Positions 1 through 7,078 of a stretch of DNA of 17,562 bases are shown here, one piece after another. Position numbers and translations under genes: made by a program. The notes below the pieces were generated by a model. The model was not told the DNA's origin, made no database searches, and was given only the letters and a program-made list of their open reading frames with translations. Source of the stretch: an uncultured Eubacteriales bacterium (GTDB lineage Bacteria; Bacillota; Clostridia; Oscillospirales; Acutalibacteraceae); contig CAJTXF010000032.1 of the NCBI GenBank assembly GCA_910580045.1, forward strand, positions 1 through 17,562, read 5' to 3'. Positions within the stretch are counted from its first letter, which is position 1; the number at the start of each line of letters is the position of its first letter.

Positions 1-277
1 AAACCTTAAAATTAAACGACAACGACTTTGTTGCTGTTGCTGCTTAAATAAGCAGCCGTTCCTGCCTGGAGTACCGCGGCCGGGATAGGAGCGTCACTCA
101 GCGGTGAACGTGCGCAAGGGGGCCGCCTTCGACCCTTGCCATGAACCAGAGGGCTACCGACGCGGGGAGCTTGCTTGTGAGCGCCCCGCCGGGGGAATCC
201 GAAACCATAAGCTACGCCCGTAGAAAGCCTTGGTGAACTTCTTTCGGACGCGGGTTCGATTCCCGCCATCTCCACCA
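1..277 (+). ncRNA. ssrA: tmRNA (transfer-messenger RNA), 3' part, cut by the window start
   Basis: tmRNA rescues ribosomes stalled on broken mRNAs and adds a degradation tag. The end of the tag reading frame is visible at 15-44 and reads NDNDFVAVAA, followed by the stop TAA at 45-47; tags typically end in this kind of small hydrophobic -AA tail. The 3' end has a T arm and loop (GCGGGTTCGATTCCCGC at about 250-266), an acceptor strand CATCTCCA and an encoded CCA at 275-277, as in bacterial tmRNA. Typical tmRNAs are about 350-370 nt, so roughly 90 nt, including the 5' acceptor strand and the resume codon, lie outside the window. The protein-like reading frame on the opposite strand here is a shadow. 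Confidence 0.93.
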
Positions 278-281
278 ACTG

Positions 282-340
282 AAAGCCCCCGCCCAATCCA
301 ACCTGATTTAATCAGCAAAGATTCGGCAGGGGCCTTTTTA
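282..340 (+). terminator. Intrinsic terminator of ssrA
   Basis: GCCCC and GCC (285-293) pair with GGC and GGGGC (325-333), with one C/A mismatch. The loop holds an inner hairpin CTGAT-TTA-ATCAG. A run of five T follows at 335-339. It lies five bases past the CCA end of tmRNA. Confidence 0.75.
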
Positions 341-767
341 TGTCTGAAACCCTGGATATCACAGGGCTTCAGGTCTTTTCATTTTTGAAAAAAAGAGCGT
401 CCACCCAGCGTTTTGGACACCCCGAAAAAACTCCATCCTTCTTGAAGCTGCCAGGTTAGAGTGCTCCTTCTCTTACGCGTCCCGCAAGCCCCCGGGAGCG
501 TCCGTTTCGAGGAGTTTTTTGTATTCCCCCGCCCGTTGGGCGGGGGAACACAGATGATTACCTCTGTGGTTTGGACAATTCCCAAGTCCCCCGGATACTT
601 GACTGCTGCGTCAGCAAAGGGGATGGCCCATGGTATGCTTTCAGCGGATACAGCCCCGCCCATCTTTGCAAACTCCCCCTTCGATGCCCAGTCCGCCCGA
701 AAGCTGGGCCAGGCCCAAGCCCCGGCAAACCCGCGCCTCCATCCACCGGAAACACAGGGGCAAACGC
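341..767. other. Gene-free stretch with several hairpins
   Basis: I see no supported gene here. It holds an imperfect 11-bp hairpin at 344-372, a perfect one at 524-548 (TTCCCCCGCCC, loop GTT, GGGCGGGGGAA), and a 6-bp one at 549-568 (CACAGA / TCTGTG). The perfect hairpin has T-rich sequence before it on the plus strand, which is the wrong side for a plus-strand terminator. The open frames crossing this stretch show no protein-like features. It may include unrecognisable remains of the broken AraC gene next to it. Confidence 0.5.
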
Positions 768-1486
768 TTATGGGTACAGCTCCTTAGAATGGGCGCTGCC
801 GGATTTCACAGAGAACTGGCTCTGATACTGGAGGGGCGTGCAGCTGTGCTCCTGCTTAAAGATTCGGATAAGATGGGCTGGCGAAACAAACAGCTCTCCC
901 GCAAGCTCTGTGATGGGCAGGGGCTCATGAAAATGCGCCTCAATATACGCCGCGGCCCGAAGGGGCAGGGACATGGGCCCTTTTTTGCCCAAAAGGTCCA
1001 TGGCGGCAAGATGCAGCAGCTCGCTGAGGCTCTGGGATAGGCGGAGGGGGCTGCTTTGGGCACAGAGCTTGATGAGCTTTTCCATGCGCTGCTCATAGGA
1101 ATTCCCGGCAGTGAAGCTGCAAAGATAAATCTGCCGCTGGGCAAGGGCGTCCAGGAAGGCCTCCGCGGTGGGGCCGCAGGGGTGCGGCCAGTAAAACTCC
1201 CACATGCCCCCTCTGGGGTGCGGCAGCTGTTGGGGATATTCCGGGGGATAAAGGCCAGGCTGCCTGGGGGAAGGGAGAGGCTTGCCCCCTGGATGCTCAT
1301 GGCGCCGCAGCCGCCGGTGGTGATTAGGAGCAAAGGGAACTCGCAGCCCTGGGGCCTTGTAATCTGATATAAGTCATTGCACCGGTGCCAGCCCACGGAA
1401 TTCAGGGAAAACCGGCCCTTGCTTCTCAGGGTGGGCACCAGACCGGCCACTCGCACCTGGCCAAAATTCCCGGCTCCGTGATACAT
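768..1486 (-). pseudogene. AraC-family transcription regulator, frameshifted and truncated
   Basis: The start at 1486 has a very good ribosome site (AAGGAGG at 1493-1499). The first frame gives an AraC-type ligand-binding half ending around PNSCRTPEG. The protein continues in the next frame from about 1205 (MWEFYWPHPCGPTAEAFLD onward) into an AraC DNA-binding half with the first helix-turn-helix, ELAGELFVSPAHLIRIFKQE. One base is missing from the C run at 1207-1211, which would restore the frame. After the first helix-turn-helix the family pattern stops at TPLQYQ. The roughly 45 residues of the second helix-turn-helix are replaced by an unrelated tail ending at 768. The frameshift alone could be a homopolymer sequencing error, but the lost C-terminus could not. 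I call it non-functional. Confidence 0.82.
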
Positions 1487-1834
1487 ATGTTACCTCCTTG
1501 TTTCTCTGAGCAAAAGAAAACTATCAAAAAATTGATGTGGTTTACCAAAGAGCAAACATGGTTTGGCGGGCAGATTGACTTTCCCCTTTTTCACTGCTAT
1601 GATGGGGAAAAGTACAGCGAACGCGGCCCAAAAGGGGCAGGGTTTCTTTTGGGCCAGGCGGCGCGGCTGCCTGTTTGGGAATGGAGAAGCAGGAATTCTC
1701 AAGGGCGGTGTTGCTGTAAGAACCTGTACCGATAGGATTTGTGCATGGGTTTTCCAGCGGATTTTACCGGTGGCAAGGCGCGAGACCGCAGGCAATCAGC
1801 TATCATTAGATTCGGGTGAACACAACGGGCCGGG
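1487..1834. other. Intergenic stretch between two pseudogenes
   Basis: Apart from the AraC ribosome site at 1493-1499 I see no convincing gene, RNA or promoter here. The open frames crossing it have no recognisable motifs. Part of it may be decayed sequence upstream of the ASKHA remnant. Confidence 0.5.
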
Positions 1835-2514
1835 GGTTGGCTTCTGGAGATAACCGGCCGACTGGTGTCCGGTGAGGCAGAGGCCCGGGCCCTCCTGGTG
1901 CCCAAGCCCGGGGCGGGCAGGACGGGCATCTATATTGAGGGTGTCCGCAGGGCTGTGGAGAGGATTCCCCAAAAGCCTCAGTGCAGCGCCCTTTCAGGCG
2001 GACTGCCTGTTCGGCACGGACACAGAGCTTTGGGGGCCAGGGCATATCTGCCCCCCTGCATGAACGCTTTTTGGGCGCGGACATCACCTGCGCAGTCCTG
2101 GCCAGCGGGATGTGCCAGAGTCCGGAGACAGCCCTGCTGTGCGATTTGGGCACCAATGGGGAGCTGGCCCTGTGGAGCGGGGGCAGGCTGTATGTTGCCT
2201 CCACCGCGGCGGGCCTGTCCCCGGGCGCGGTGGAGGCGGTATATCTTGCGGGGGGCTTTGGCCGCTGCCTCAATGTGAGCGCCGCAAGGAAAACCGGCCT
2301 TCTGCCAGAGAGCCTGACAGGGCAGGTGCAGGTGCTGGGCAACGCCGCTTTGGCCGGTGCCGCCCGAATCCTTCTGAACCAGGAGGACAGGGCCGGGCTG
2401 GATTCCATTGCCCGGCTGAGCACCCATGTGAGCCTTGGGGGGGACCCCCGGTTCAACGAGCGCTATGTGGAGAATATGCTTTTCCCTGAGGGGGAATCCG
2501 GCGCTGGCCTCTGA
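1835..2514 (+). pseudogene. Scrambled remnant of a DUF4445/RACo-like ASKHA protein
   Basis: Three recognisable blocks of a RACo-type (reductive activator of corrinoid proteins) ASKHA ATPase domain are present. Block A (1835 to about 1950) has GWLLEITGRLVSGEAEARAL and GRTGIYI, which in intact proteins lie late in the domain. Block B (2042-2220) has LPPLHERFLGADI, LLCDLGTNGELAL (the phosphate-binding DxGTNGE motif) and ASTAAG, which belong before block A. Block C (2225-2514) has AVYLAGGFGRCLN, GNAALAGAARILL and ends near FNERYVENMLFP like normal C-termini. Block B joins block C directly, skipping roughly 100 residues. A frame change in the C run at 2051-2056 separates A from B. No start or ferredoxin domain is visible. 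Such proteins normally re-reduce corrinoid methyltransferase partners; this copy cannot be active. Confidence 0.72.
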
Positions 2515-2561
2515 GCTGCCCCTGGCATCTGGCTCCTTTATGAAAACTTTTGCGCCAGGCC

Positions 2562-2590
2562 TTGACCTTTCCAGGGATTTGGGGTAGAAT
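2562..2590 (+). promoter_or_regulatory. SigA-type promoter for the tandem small genes
   Basis: TTGACC at 2562-2567, a 17-nt spacer, and TAGAAT at 2585-2590. Transcription would start near 2597, just ahead of the ribosome site AAAGGAGG at 2607-2614. Confidence 0.75.
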
Positions 2591-2620
2591 ACAGATAGAG
2601 AGCAGGAAAGGAGGCCCCAT

Positions 2621-2779
2621 ATGCCACCCAGTGAAAAGGAACTTGTCATGTACCAGAAGGCCACTGCCTATGACCTGATTGGCCTGATTAAGAGCTCTGC
2701 CGCGCCGGACAAAACCTATACTCCGGAGGAGCTGGAGGAGCTGATTCGGGCCTATATCAGGGGCCTGGAAGAGAAGTAA
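2621..2779 (+). CDS. Small protein of unknown function, copy 1 of a tandem pair (52 aa)
   Basis: The 52-residue protein begins MPPSEKELVMYQKA, contains PDKTYTPEELEELI and ends AYIRGLEEK. It has no membrane segment or cysteine, and its pattern fits two short helices around a conserved TYTPEEL turn. The ribosome site GGAGG (2610-2614) is 6 nt from ATG. A consensus-like promoter lies upstream, and a second copy follows 31 nt after the stop, with a terminator after that. The tandem copies, clean expression signals and shared protein pattern make this a real gene despite its size. I do not recognise the family. The charged C-terminus suggests a soluble protein, perhaps one that binds another protein; that is inference. 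Confidence 0.85.
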   Translation: MPPSEKELVMYQKATAYDLIGLIKSSAAPDKTYTPEELEELIRAYIRGLEEK

Positions 2780-2810
2780 GCCCGCCGCTTGAAACGAAAG
2801 GAGGCCCCAT

Positions 2811-2963
2811 ATGCCACCCAGTGAAAAGGAACTTGTCATGTACCAGAAAGCCACAGTACTCGACCTGCTGCAAATTTTTGACGACAAGCCAGACAAGACC
2901 TACACACCGGAGGAACTTAAAAAAATCATGCTGGCCTATATCAGGGGCCTGGAAGAGAAGTAA
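2811..2963 (+). CDS. Small protein of unknown function, copy 2 of a tandem pair (50 aa)
   Basis: A 50-residue paralogue of the preceding gene, with the same first 14 residues (MPPSEKELVMYQKA), a diverged centre (TVLDLLQIFDDKPDK), the shared TYTPEEL motif and the same last residues AYIRGLEEK. Its ribosome site and the bases around it are identical to those of copy 1. It is two codons shorter in the centre. It has no promoter of its own that I can see, so it is probably co-transcribed with copy 1 and ends at the terminator at 2976-3000. Many codons in the centre differ silently from copy 1, so the two copies are not a recent duplication there. Confidence 0.85.
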   Translation: MPPSEKELVMYQKATVLDLLQIFDDKPDKTYTPEELKKIMLAYIRGLEEK

Positions 2964-2975
2964 ACAGCGGATTGG

Positions 2976-3000
2976 AAAGGCGGGGTGACCCGCCTTTTTC
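2976..3000 (+). terminator. Intrinsic terminator of the small-gene pair
   Basis: AAAGGCGGG (2976-2984), loop GTGA, CCCGCCTTT (2989-2997), running into a T tract to 2999. It starts 12 nt after the second stop codon. Confidence 0.9.
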
Positions 3001-3101
3001 TATGGAGGAACAGCTGTCCGCCCCGCCTAAAATCCACCCTGCCCCCAGGATTTGCCCCCGCCCTGCATCCCGCAAAAATCCAACTTCCCCCTGCGTTTCC
3101 C

Positions 3102-3128
3102 TAATCTTTTTCTGCCGCCAACCGATAT
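3102..3128 (+). promoter_or_regulatory. Candidate SigD (sigma28)-type promoter
   Basis: TAAT at 3102-3105, a 15-nt spacer and ACCGATAT at 3121-3128 match the Gram-positive SigD consensus TAAA-N15-GCCGATAT at all but two positions, with exact spacing. Transcription would start near 3135, about 33 nt before the ATG at 3169. No good SigA promoter is visible in the same place. The match was found by eye. Confidence 0.5.
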
Positions 3129-3168
3129 ATGAAATAGATTGAGATTTCAAGGAGAGGGTGACAAGGCC

Positions 3169-3738
3169 ATGAAAATTCGGGACGCAAAGCAGGCGTATGC
3201 CAGCCAGCTGGATATTTTGCGGGAGAAAAAGCAGGCGCTGGCCAAACTTCTGAAAGAGCAGGAGCAGGACAGCTCCGGAATATCCGGAGTGGACAGCCTG
3301 GAGCTGAGCCGGGAGCTGTCCCGGACAGAGGCCCAGTATGAGGCCACCCAGGGGGTGATGGCGGGCATCCTGGAGCGGGAGAGCGCCATCCACAACAGCG
3401 AGGCCGCGCGCCAGCAGAGCGAGGCCATGGCGGAGGAAGGGGAAAAAATCGCAAAGATGATGGAGGTGTTCCGCCGGATTTCCTCTGGGGCCAAGGTGCC
3501 CCCTGGGGATGAGCAAAAGCTGATGGAATTTAACCATGAGCTGTATATGGCGGCCAAGTCAGCGGCCCTGATGGCCCAGGGGAACGATGAGGAATACGAT
3601 TCCCTGTGGGAAGAGGAAGAGGATGCCGCCCAGGGGCCGGACGCCCACGAGATTGCGGAGGACACAGAGATTTCCGTGGCCCCGCCAGAGGATGTGGCCC
3701 AGGCAGCCGCTGATTCGGCGGGATATCCTGGTTTTTGA
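3169..3738 (+). CDS. Uncharacterised coiled-coil cytoplasmic protein (189 aa)
   Basis: The protein begins MKIRDAKQAYASQLDILREK and is rich in Glu, Lys, Gln and Ala. Heptad-like helices cover about residues 5-100, followed by a more conserved-looking block with KMMEVFRRISSGAKVPPGDE and KLMEFNHELYMAAKSAALM, and an acidic tail around EEYDSLWEEEED. There is no signal peptide or membrane segment. The frame is open from TTG at 3139, but I prefer ATG 3169, because the predicted transcript start is near 3135 and the purine-rich GGAGAGGG lies 10-14 nt upstream. From memory, similar proteins of unknown function are common in clostridia, some with flagella. The SigD-like promoter hints at expression with motility or late-growth genes. 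It faces the minus-strand operon, whose last gene ends at 3910. Confidence 0.8.
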   Translation: MKIRDAKQAYASQLDILREKKQALAKLLKEQEQDSSGISGVDSLELSRELSRTEAQYEATQGVMAGILERESAIHNSEAARQQSEAMAEEGEKIAKMMEVFRRISSGAKVPPGDEQKLMEFNHELYMAAKSAALMAQGNDEEYDSLWEEEEDAAQGPDAHEIAEDTEISVAPPEDVAQAAADSAGYPGF

Positions 3739-3766
3739 GCAGGCGGTTTTCGGGGAAAAGGACAGA

Positions 3767-3800
3767 GGAAAGGACAGGGCCTCACAGCCCTGTCCTTTCC
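3767..3800 (+). terminator. Probable terminator after the coiled-coil gene
   Basis: A perfect 14-bp stem, GGAAAGGACAGGGC (3767-3780) and GCCCTGTCCTTTCC (3787-3800), with a 6-nt loop. The T tract is weak, so it may act with the next hairpin. Confidence 0.6.
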
Positions 3801-3825
3801 TAATCTCTTGGCCAAGCGGCGGCTA

Positions 3826-3911
3826 AGAACTTGTATTCATAGGCGGAGGATGCCGGAGGGACGGCAAAAGACCCGTCCCTCCGGCGTTCAACACCTGTGA
3901 ATACAGGTTCT
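3826..3911. terminator. Large nested hairpin between convergent genes, probable two-way terminator
   Basis: The outer arms AGAACTTGTATTCA (3826-3839) and TGAATACAGGTTCT (3898-3911) pair along 14 positions with one G-T. An inner perfect 13-bp stem has arms GCCGGAGGGACGG (3852-3864) and CCGTCCCTCCGGC (3873-3885). The right outer arm overlaps the stop codon of the minus-strand gene (3910-3912). Confidence 0.6.
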
Positions 3912-4869
3912 AACTATATGGCAGAACCCCGGCGCTGCCAAAAACCTGGGCCTGGGTGAGTGCCAGGACCGTCTCTGTGGGGGTGCCCGCAATGGTATCG
4001 CCAAAGACAGCCAGCAGCTCCCCTCTGTTTATCATCCCGGCCAGCTGGGATTTTGCGGCAGCAGCGGACAGCAGGCTGGAGAGCTGGGCCTGCCGCTGTA
4101 TCTCCCCCTGTACTGCCAGCTTCATAAATGCGGCGTGGCGGGCCATGCGCAAATCCCACCAGCTTTCTTCCTCGTCAGAACCGCTTTTGGAGCAGGTAAT
4201 CTCCCCGCCGCCGCTGGAGGAACAGGCGTTGCAGATGTTCCCGTCCTCCCCAATGGCAACGGCCTGGGACATATCCCATGTGCTGCCAGGCAGTATGGCC
4301 TCATTGCGGGCTTTGTCAAAGGCAAACCAGGCGTCAATCTTCTCGAAAATCTCCTGGGCATAGGCAGAATCCTGCTCCATACGGGCCTGCACCTTGGGGT
4401 GGATGACCACAGCCTTGCTGCCCGGCGGCACGTTGCCCAGGGCGTGAATCTCCTTTGGGGCAGTGAACCTGCCGTCTATAGAGCCATAAAAGGGGTTGGC
4501 TCCAGTGGGCTGCCAATCCTCCAGGGCCTCCTTGGCCCTGTCCCCGTCCTGGTATAAAAGGTAGTGGGGATAATCCGTGCGGGAGCGCCAATAGCCGCTG
4601 CTGGCGTCAAAAACATGATAGTGGATGCCAGGGTATTTGGCCTTCAGCATGGTTTCCAGAGAGGGGGCCTCCACAGGCTCCGCGCTGCTGGCCTGGGCCT
4701 GCGCCGCCATATCCCGAAAGCTGACAGGGGATACTCCGGCCTGCTTTGCCGGATACAAAGGCCGCTGCACGGGGCCTGCCCCCAGAAGGGATGAAATACT
4801 GCCCATACTGTTCATACTGTTCATACCGCCTATGTTGCTCATACCATTCATACTGTTCATACCATTCAT
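3910..4869 (-). CDS. Uncharacterised protein with a Met-Asn-rich N-terminus (319 aa)
   Basis: Last gene of the LytTR operon, starting 9 nt after the stop of the gene before it. The first ATG of the frame (4869) has only a weak GAGG, so translation is probably coupled. Residues 1-30 are a low-complexity run of MNG/MNS-type triplets, giving several possible in-frame ATG starts. The body starts at about residue 70 with AKYPGIHYHVFDASSGYW and DYPHYLLYQDG, continues with a helical middle (SKAVVIHPKVQARMEQD, FEKIDAWFAFDKARNEA) and a short Cys/Ser/Gly stretch (CNACSSSGGGEITC), and ends in an Ala/Gln-rich helix and TQAQVFGSAGVLPYS. No signal peptide or membrane segment is seen. From memory the central block resembles unnamed clostridial proteins that occur near proteins like the other two unknowns here. 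I cannot assign a function. Confidence 0.82.
   Translation of the reverse strand: MNGMNSMNGMSNIGGMNSMNSMGSISSLLGAGPVQRPLYPAKQAGVSPVSFRDMAAQAQASSAEPVEAPSLETMLKAKYPGIHYHVFDASSGYWRSRTDYPHYLLYQDGDRAKEALEDWQPTGANPFYGSIDGRFTAPKEIHALGNVPPGSKAVVIHPKVQARMEQDSAYAQEIFEKIDAWFAFDKARNEAILPGSTWDMSQAVAIGEDGNICNACSSSGGGEITCSKSGSDEEESWWDLRMARHAAFMKLAVQGEIQRQAQLSSLLSAAAAKSQLAGMINRGELLAVFGDTIAGTPTETVLALTQAQVFGSAGVLPYS
4804..4869 (-). repeat. Imperfect 9-nt coding repeats (Met-Asn-Gly/Ser)
   Basis: The 5' end of the gene is built from ATGAACAGT/ATGAATGGT-like 9-nt units, five of them regular, with an interrupted unit (MSNIGG) in the middle. Gain or loss of a unit keeps the frame, so length variation between strains is possible. 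Confidence 0.75.
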
Positions 4870-4878
4870 ATTGCCGCC

Positions 4879-5697
4879 TCACATCAGCCCGGCCAGCTCA
4901 AATTCGCTGATGCCCAGCTCCTCTTCCGCCTGCTGGGGCACCTGGCTCAGCCTGGCCTGGGCAGACTGGAGCAGGGCCTGGACCTTGGCAATCTCCGCCT
5001 CGTCGCACCAGCCCTTTTCCAGCCCGGCCTTGCAGTCAGCCATGTCCTTTTGCAGCAGGGCAATGACCTGCTGCACCTGGTCCCGGCTTTTCGCCGCGGC
5101 AATCTGCCTGGCCCGCTTGCCCTGGTTGACCGCCACCTTGCCCCCCTTACTTTCCGAGACCTCCTCCTCAGGCTCCCCGTCCGCCGGGGAGGCAGCCTCT
5201 TTCCGGGCCTTTTCCAGGCGCTCCAAGCTGTCCTTGCGGATTTCCTCCCAGCTCTTTATGCCTGTGTCATATTCCACTGTGCCCCGGGTAATCATGGTGA
5301 GGCTGCCCTGGCTGTCAATGCTCCAGGTCTCGGAATAGCTGAGCAGCTTTCCTCCAGCGGCCCGGGCAGCGGCCTCCGCCTCTTGGCGGCCCTGCCGGAC
5401 ACAGTCCTCATAAAGAGCCAGATTTTCTTCCAGGCGCTTTGCCAGCTCCGGCTCTTTCGCGCACTTATCCAGATACGCCCCGGAGATGGACACGCTGCCG
5501 TTTTTCACCCAGGCAAAGCGCTGGGCCAGGCTCTCATAGTACCCGGCCCCCTCTGGCTGAGAGAGCTGTGCGGTGTCCTGGGCCCTCTGGGCGCCCCTGG
5601 CTTTTGTGGGCTCTGTGGAGGGCTCCTTTTGGGGGCCTGACTTTTTAGCCAGGGAAGGGGGCAGTGCCCCGCCTTTTCCAATGTTGGCAATATTCAT
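4879..5697 (-). CDS. Uncharacterised cytoplasmic protein in the LytTR operon (272 aa)
   Basis: The start MNIANIGKGGALPPS at 5697 is chosen because AAGGAGG (5706-5712) lies 8 nt upstream and the start is only 4 nt after the kinase stop. The longer open frame would run back into the kinase gene. Residues 10-55 are Pro/Ser/Gln-rich and probably disordered. A likely folded part follows: YYESLAQRFAWV, VSISGAYLDKCAKEPELAK, LEENLALYEDC and LLSYSETWSIDSQGSLTMIT. The rest is charged helix (WEEIRKDSLERLEKARKEAA, then a Lys/Glu linker and a C-terminal helical pair). No membrane segment or catalytic motif is visible. The spacing ties it to the kinase and to the next gene, so it may be a target or partner of that system. 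The family is not recognised with confidence. Confidence 0.82.
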   Translation of the reverse strand: MNIANIGKGGALPPSLAKKSGPQKEPSTEPTKARGAQRAQDTAQLSQPEGAGYYESLAQRFAWVKNGSVSISGAYLDKCAKEPELAKRLEENLALYEDCVRQGRQEAEAAARAAGGKLLSYSETWSIDSQGSLTMITRGTVEYDTGIKSWEEIRKDSLERLEKARKEAASPADGEPEEEVSESKGGKVAVNQGKRARQIAAAKSRDQVQQVIALLQKDMADCKAGLEKGWCDEAEIAKVQALLQSAQARLSQVPQQAEEELGISEFELAGLM

Positions 5698-5701
5698 CCT
5701 A

Positions 5702-7078
5702 TCATCCTCCTTGTGAATGCTTTTCCTGTAGTAAAACCGTAACGCTGAACTCCCGGCCCTCTGCCTGAATCTCCACATCCCCCAGATATTTCTCTGCCTC
5801 CCGGCGCACATTGGCAAGGCCAATGCCGTGCAGGGGGGCGTCTTCCGTTTTCCTGGTGGCCGGCAGGCCGTCCGGGCGGAAGATTACCTGGCCCTGGAAA
5901 GAGTTCCTCACCTCGATAAGGAAAAAGCGCCCTCTCTGCTTTCCTGCCAGGGTGATGAACAGGCCCTCCTCTTTGGCGGCTTCGCAGGCCTCCAAAGCGT
6001 TCTGCAGCAGGTTCTGCAGAATAATGCCCACCTCAAAAGGCTCATACCCGCCTGTGGGGGGATAGCGGAAGTCCGCCTGAAAGCGGACGCCCAGCTCCTG
6101 GGCACGCCGCTGGGCCCCGCTGATGATTACGTCCGAAACCGGGTTCCCGGTGTGCAGGCTCAGGGCAAAGCCCTGGATGCTGCTGTCCATTTTGGTGAGA
6201 TACCCATCCAGGCTGTGGTACTCCCCGGCAGCGGCCAGGCCTTTCAGATTGCTCAAATGCCCCCGCAGCTCGTGCTTAAAGCCCTGCACCTGGGCGCAGA
6301 GCCGCTCCACCTCCTGGATGCGCTCCTGGATGGCCCGGGTCTGCTGGCGCTCCACAAAAAAGCGCTCCCGCTCCTCCCGCAGGGCATCCAGCCCCTGCTG
6401 GAAAGAGATTGTCAGGCAGGAGCCGGTATAAAAGAGCAGGGCCAGCGCGGGCACCACAGCCAGAAAGGCCGGGTGGCGCTCATAGAGCTCCAGCAGGATG
6501 CCGTCCTTGACCTCAATCAGCAGAGAGGCCATGACCTGGCCGAACAGGATGCCCGCCCCGGGCGTCAGGCACAGGCTGCACAGCTCTTTGGGGTGCAGGG
6601 CCAGGGGGCGCTTTTTCAGCTGGCGCCCCAGGATGGCCAGCATGGGGCCCAGCACAAGGCCCTGGCACACTGCCAGCAGGGTGAGCAGAAGCGCGGCCCG
6701 CAGATAGACATCAGGCCCGCTGGGCTGGGGGAACAGGCGCCCCGCAAGGAAATAGAGGCTTTCCGCGGTGAGGGCGCTGGCAATTTTGGCATTCCAAAAC
6801 AGCAGGCCCAGCAGCAGGACCCAGGCCCGCCGGATGCCCAGGGGCTTTGCGGCAGCAGCCAGCAGGCCTGTCACCAGCAGGGAAAAGCTGCCCTGAAAAG
6901 CAGGCAGGTATTCCCAGGCCAGGGAGAGGGCGATGTGGGCAGAGAACAGGGCAGCAGCTTTCCGCCCCTGGCGCGCCCCCAAAAAGGGGCGCAGGAACAG
7001 GGCCAGGCAGACGGCGTAAAACAGCTCTGCCCCAATGGGGAAGGCCGCGTTGAACAGGCGGAAACTACTCTCACTCAC
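5702..7078 (-). CDS. Sensor histidine kinase, AgrC-like GHKL type (458 aa)
   Basis: Membrane kinase of a quorum- or peptide-sensing-type two-component system. The N-terminal half (about residues 12-230) is several hydrophobic segments, as expected for an AgrC-like sensor. A helical linker leads to the H-box FKHELRGHLSNL with probable phospho-His at about 269. The ATPase part has an N-box NLLQNALEACE (Asn 360) and a G-box HGIGLANVR near 417-425. The gene starts with GTG, overlapping the regulator stop by 4 bases (GTGA), with AGGGGG upstream, so the two are translationally coupled. No gene for a processing protease or a pheromone precursor is visible beside it, so the ligand is unknown. Length and layout are normal for the family. 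Confidence 0.93.
   Translation of the reverse strand: MSESSFRLFNAAFPIGAELFYAVCLALFLRPFLGARQGRKAAALFSAHIALSLAWEYLPAFQGSFSLLVTGLLAAAAKPLGIRRAWVLLLGLLFWNAKIASALTAESLYFLAGRLFPQPSGPDVYLRAALLLTLLAVCQGLVLGPMLAILGRQLKKRPLALHPKELCSLCLTPGAGILFGQVMASLLIEVKDGILLELYERHPAFLAVVPALALLFYTGSCLTISFQQGLDALREERERFFVERQQTRAIQERIQEVERLCAQVQGFKHELRGHLSNLKGLAAAGEYHSLDGYLTKMDSSIQGFALSLHTGNPVSDVIISGAQRRAQELGVRFQADFRYPPTGGYEPFEVGIILQNLLQNALEACEAAKEEGLFITLAGKQRGRFFLIEVRNSFQGQVIFRPDGLPATRKTEDAPLHGIGLANVRREAEKYLGDVEIQAEGREFSVTVLLQEKHSQGG

Larger units (their letters stand above)
2606..2963 (+). repeat. Tandem direct repeat: identical ends, diverged centre
   Basis: A 53-nt block at 2606-2658 is repeated exactly at 2796-2848. 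It covers the ribosome site and first 13 codons. A 31-nt block at 2749-2779 is repeated exactly at 2933-2963 and covers the last codons and stop. Between them the copies differ, including many third codon positions. Confidence 0.9.

Noticed and set aside
241..277. A separate tRNA ending at 277
   Set aside because: The upstream sequence has no anticodon arm or D arm at tRNA spacing; the tag frame and layout identify tmRNA.
3139..3168. TTG start for the coiled-coil gene
   Set aside because: It lies within a few bases of the predicted transcript start and has no ribosome site; ATG 3169 fits better.
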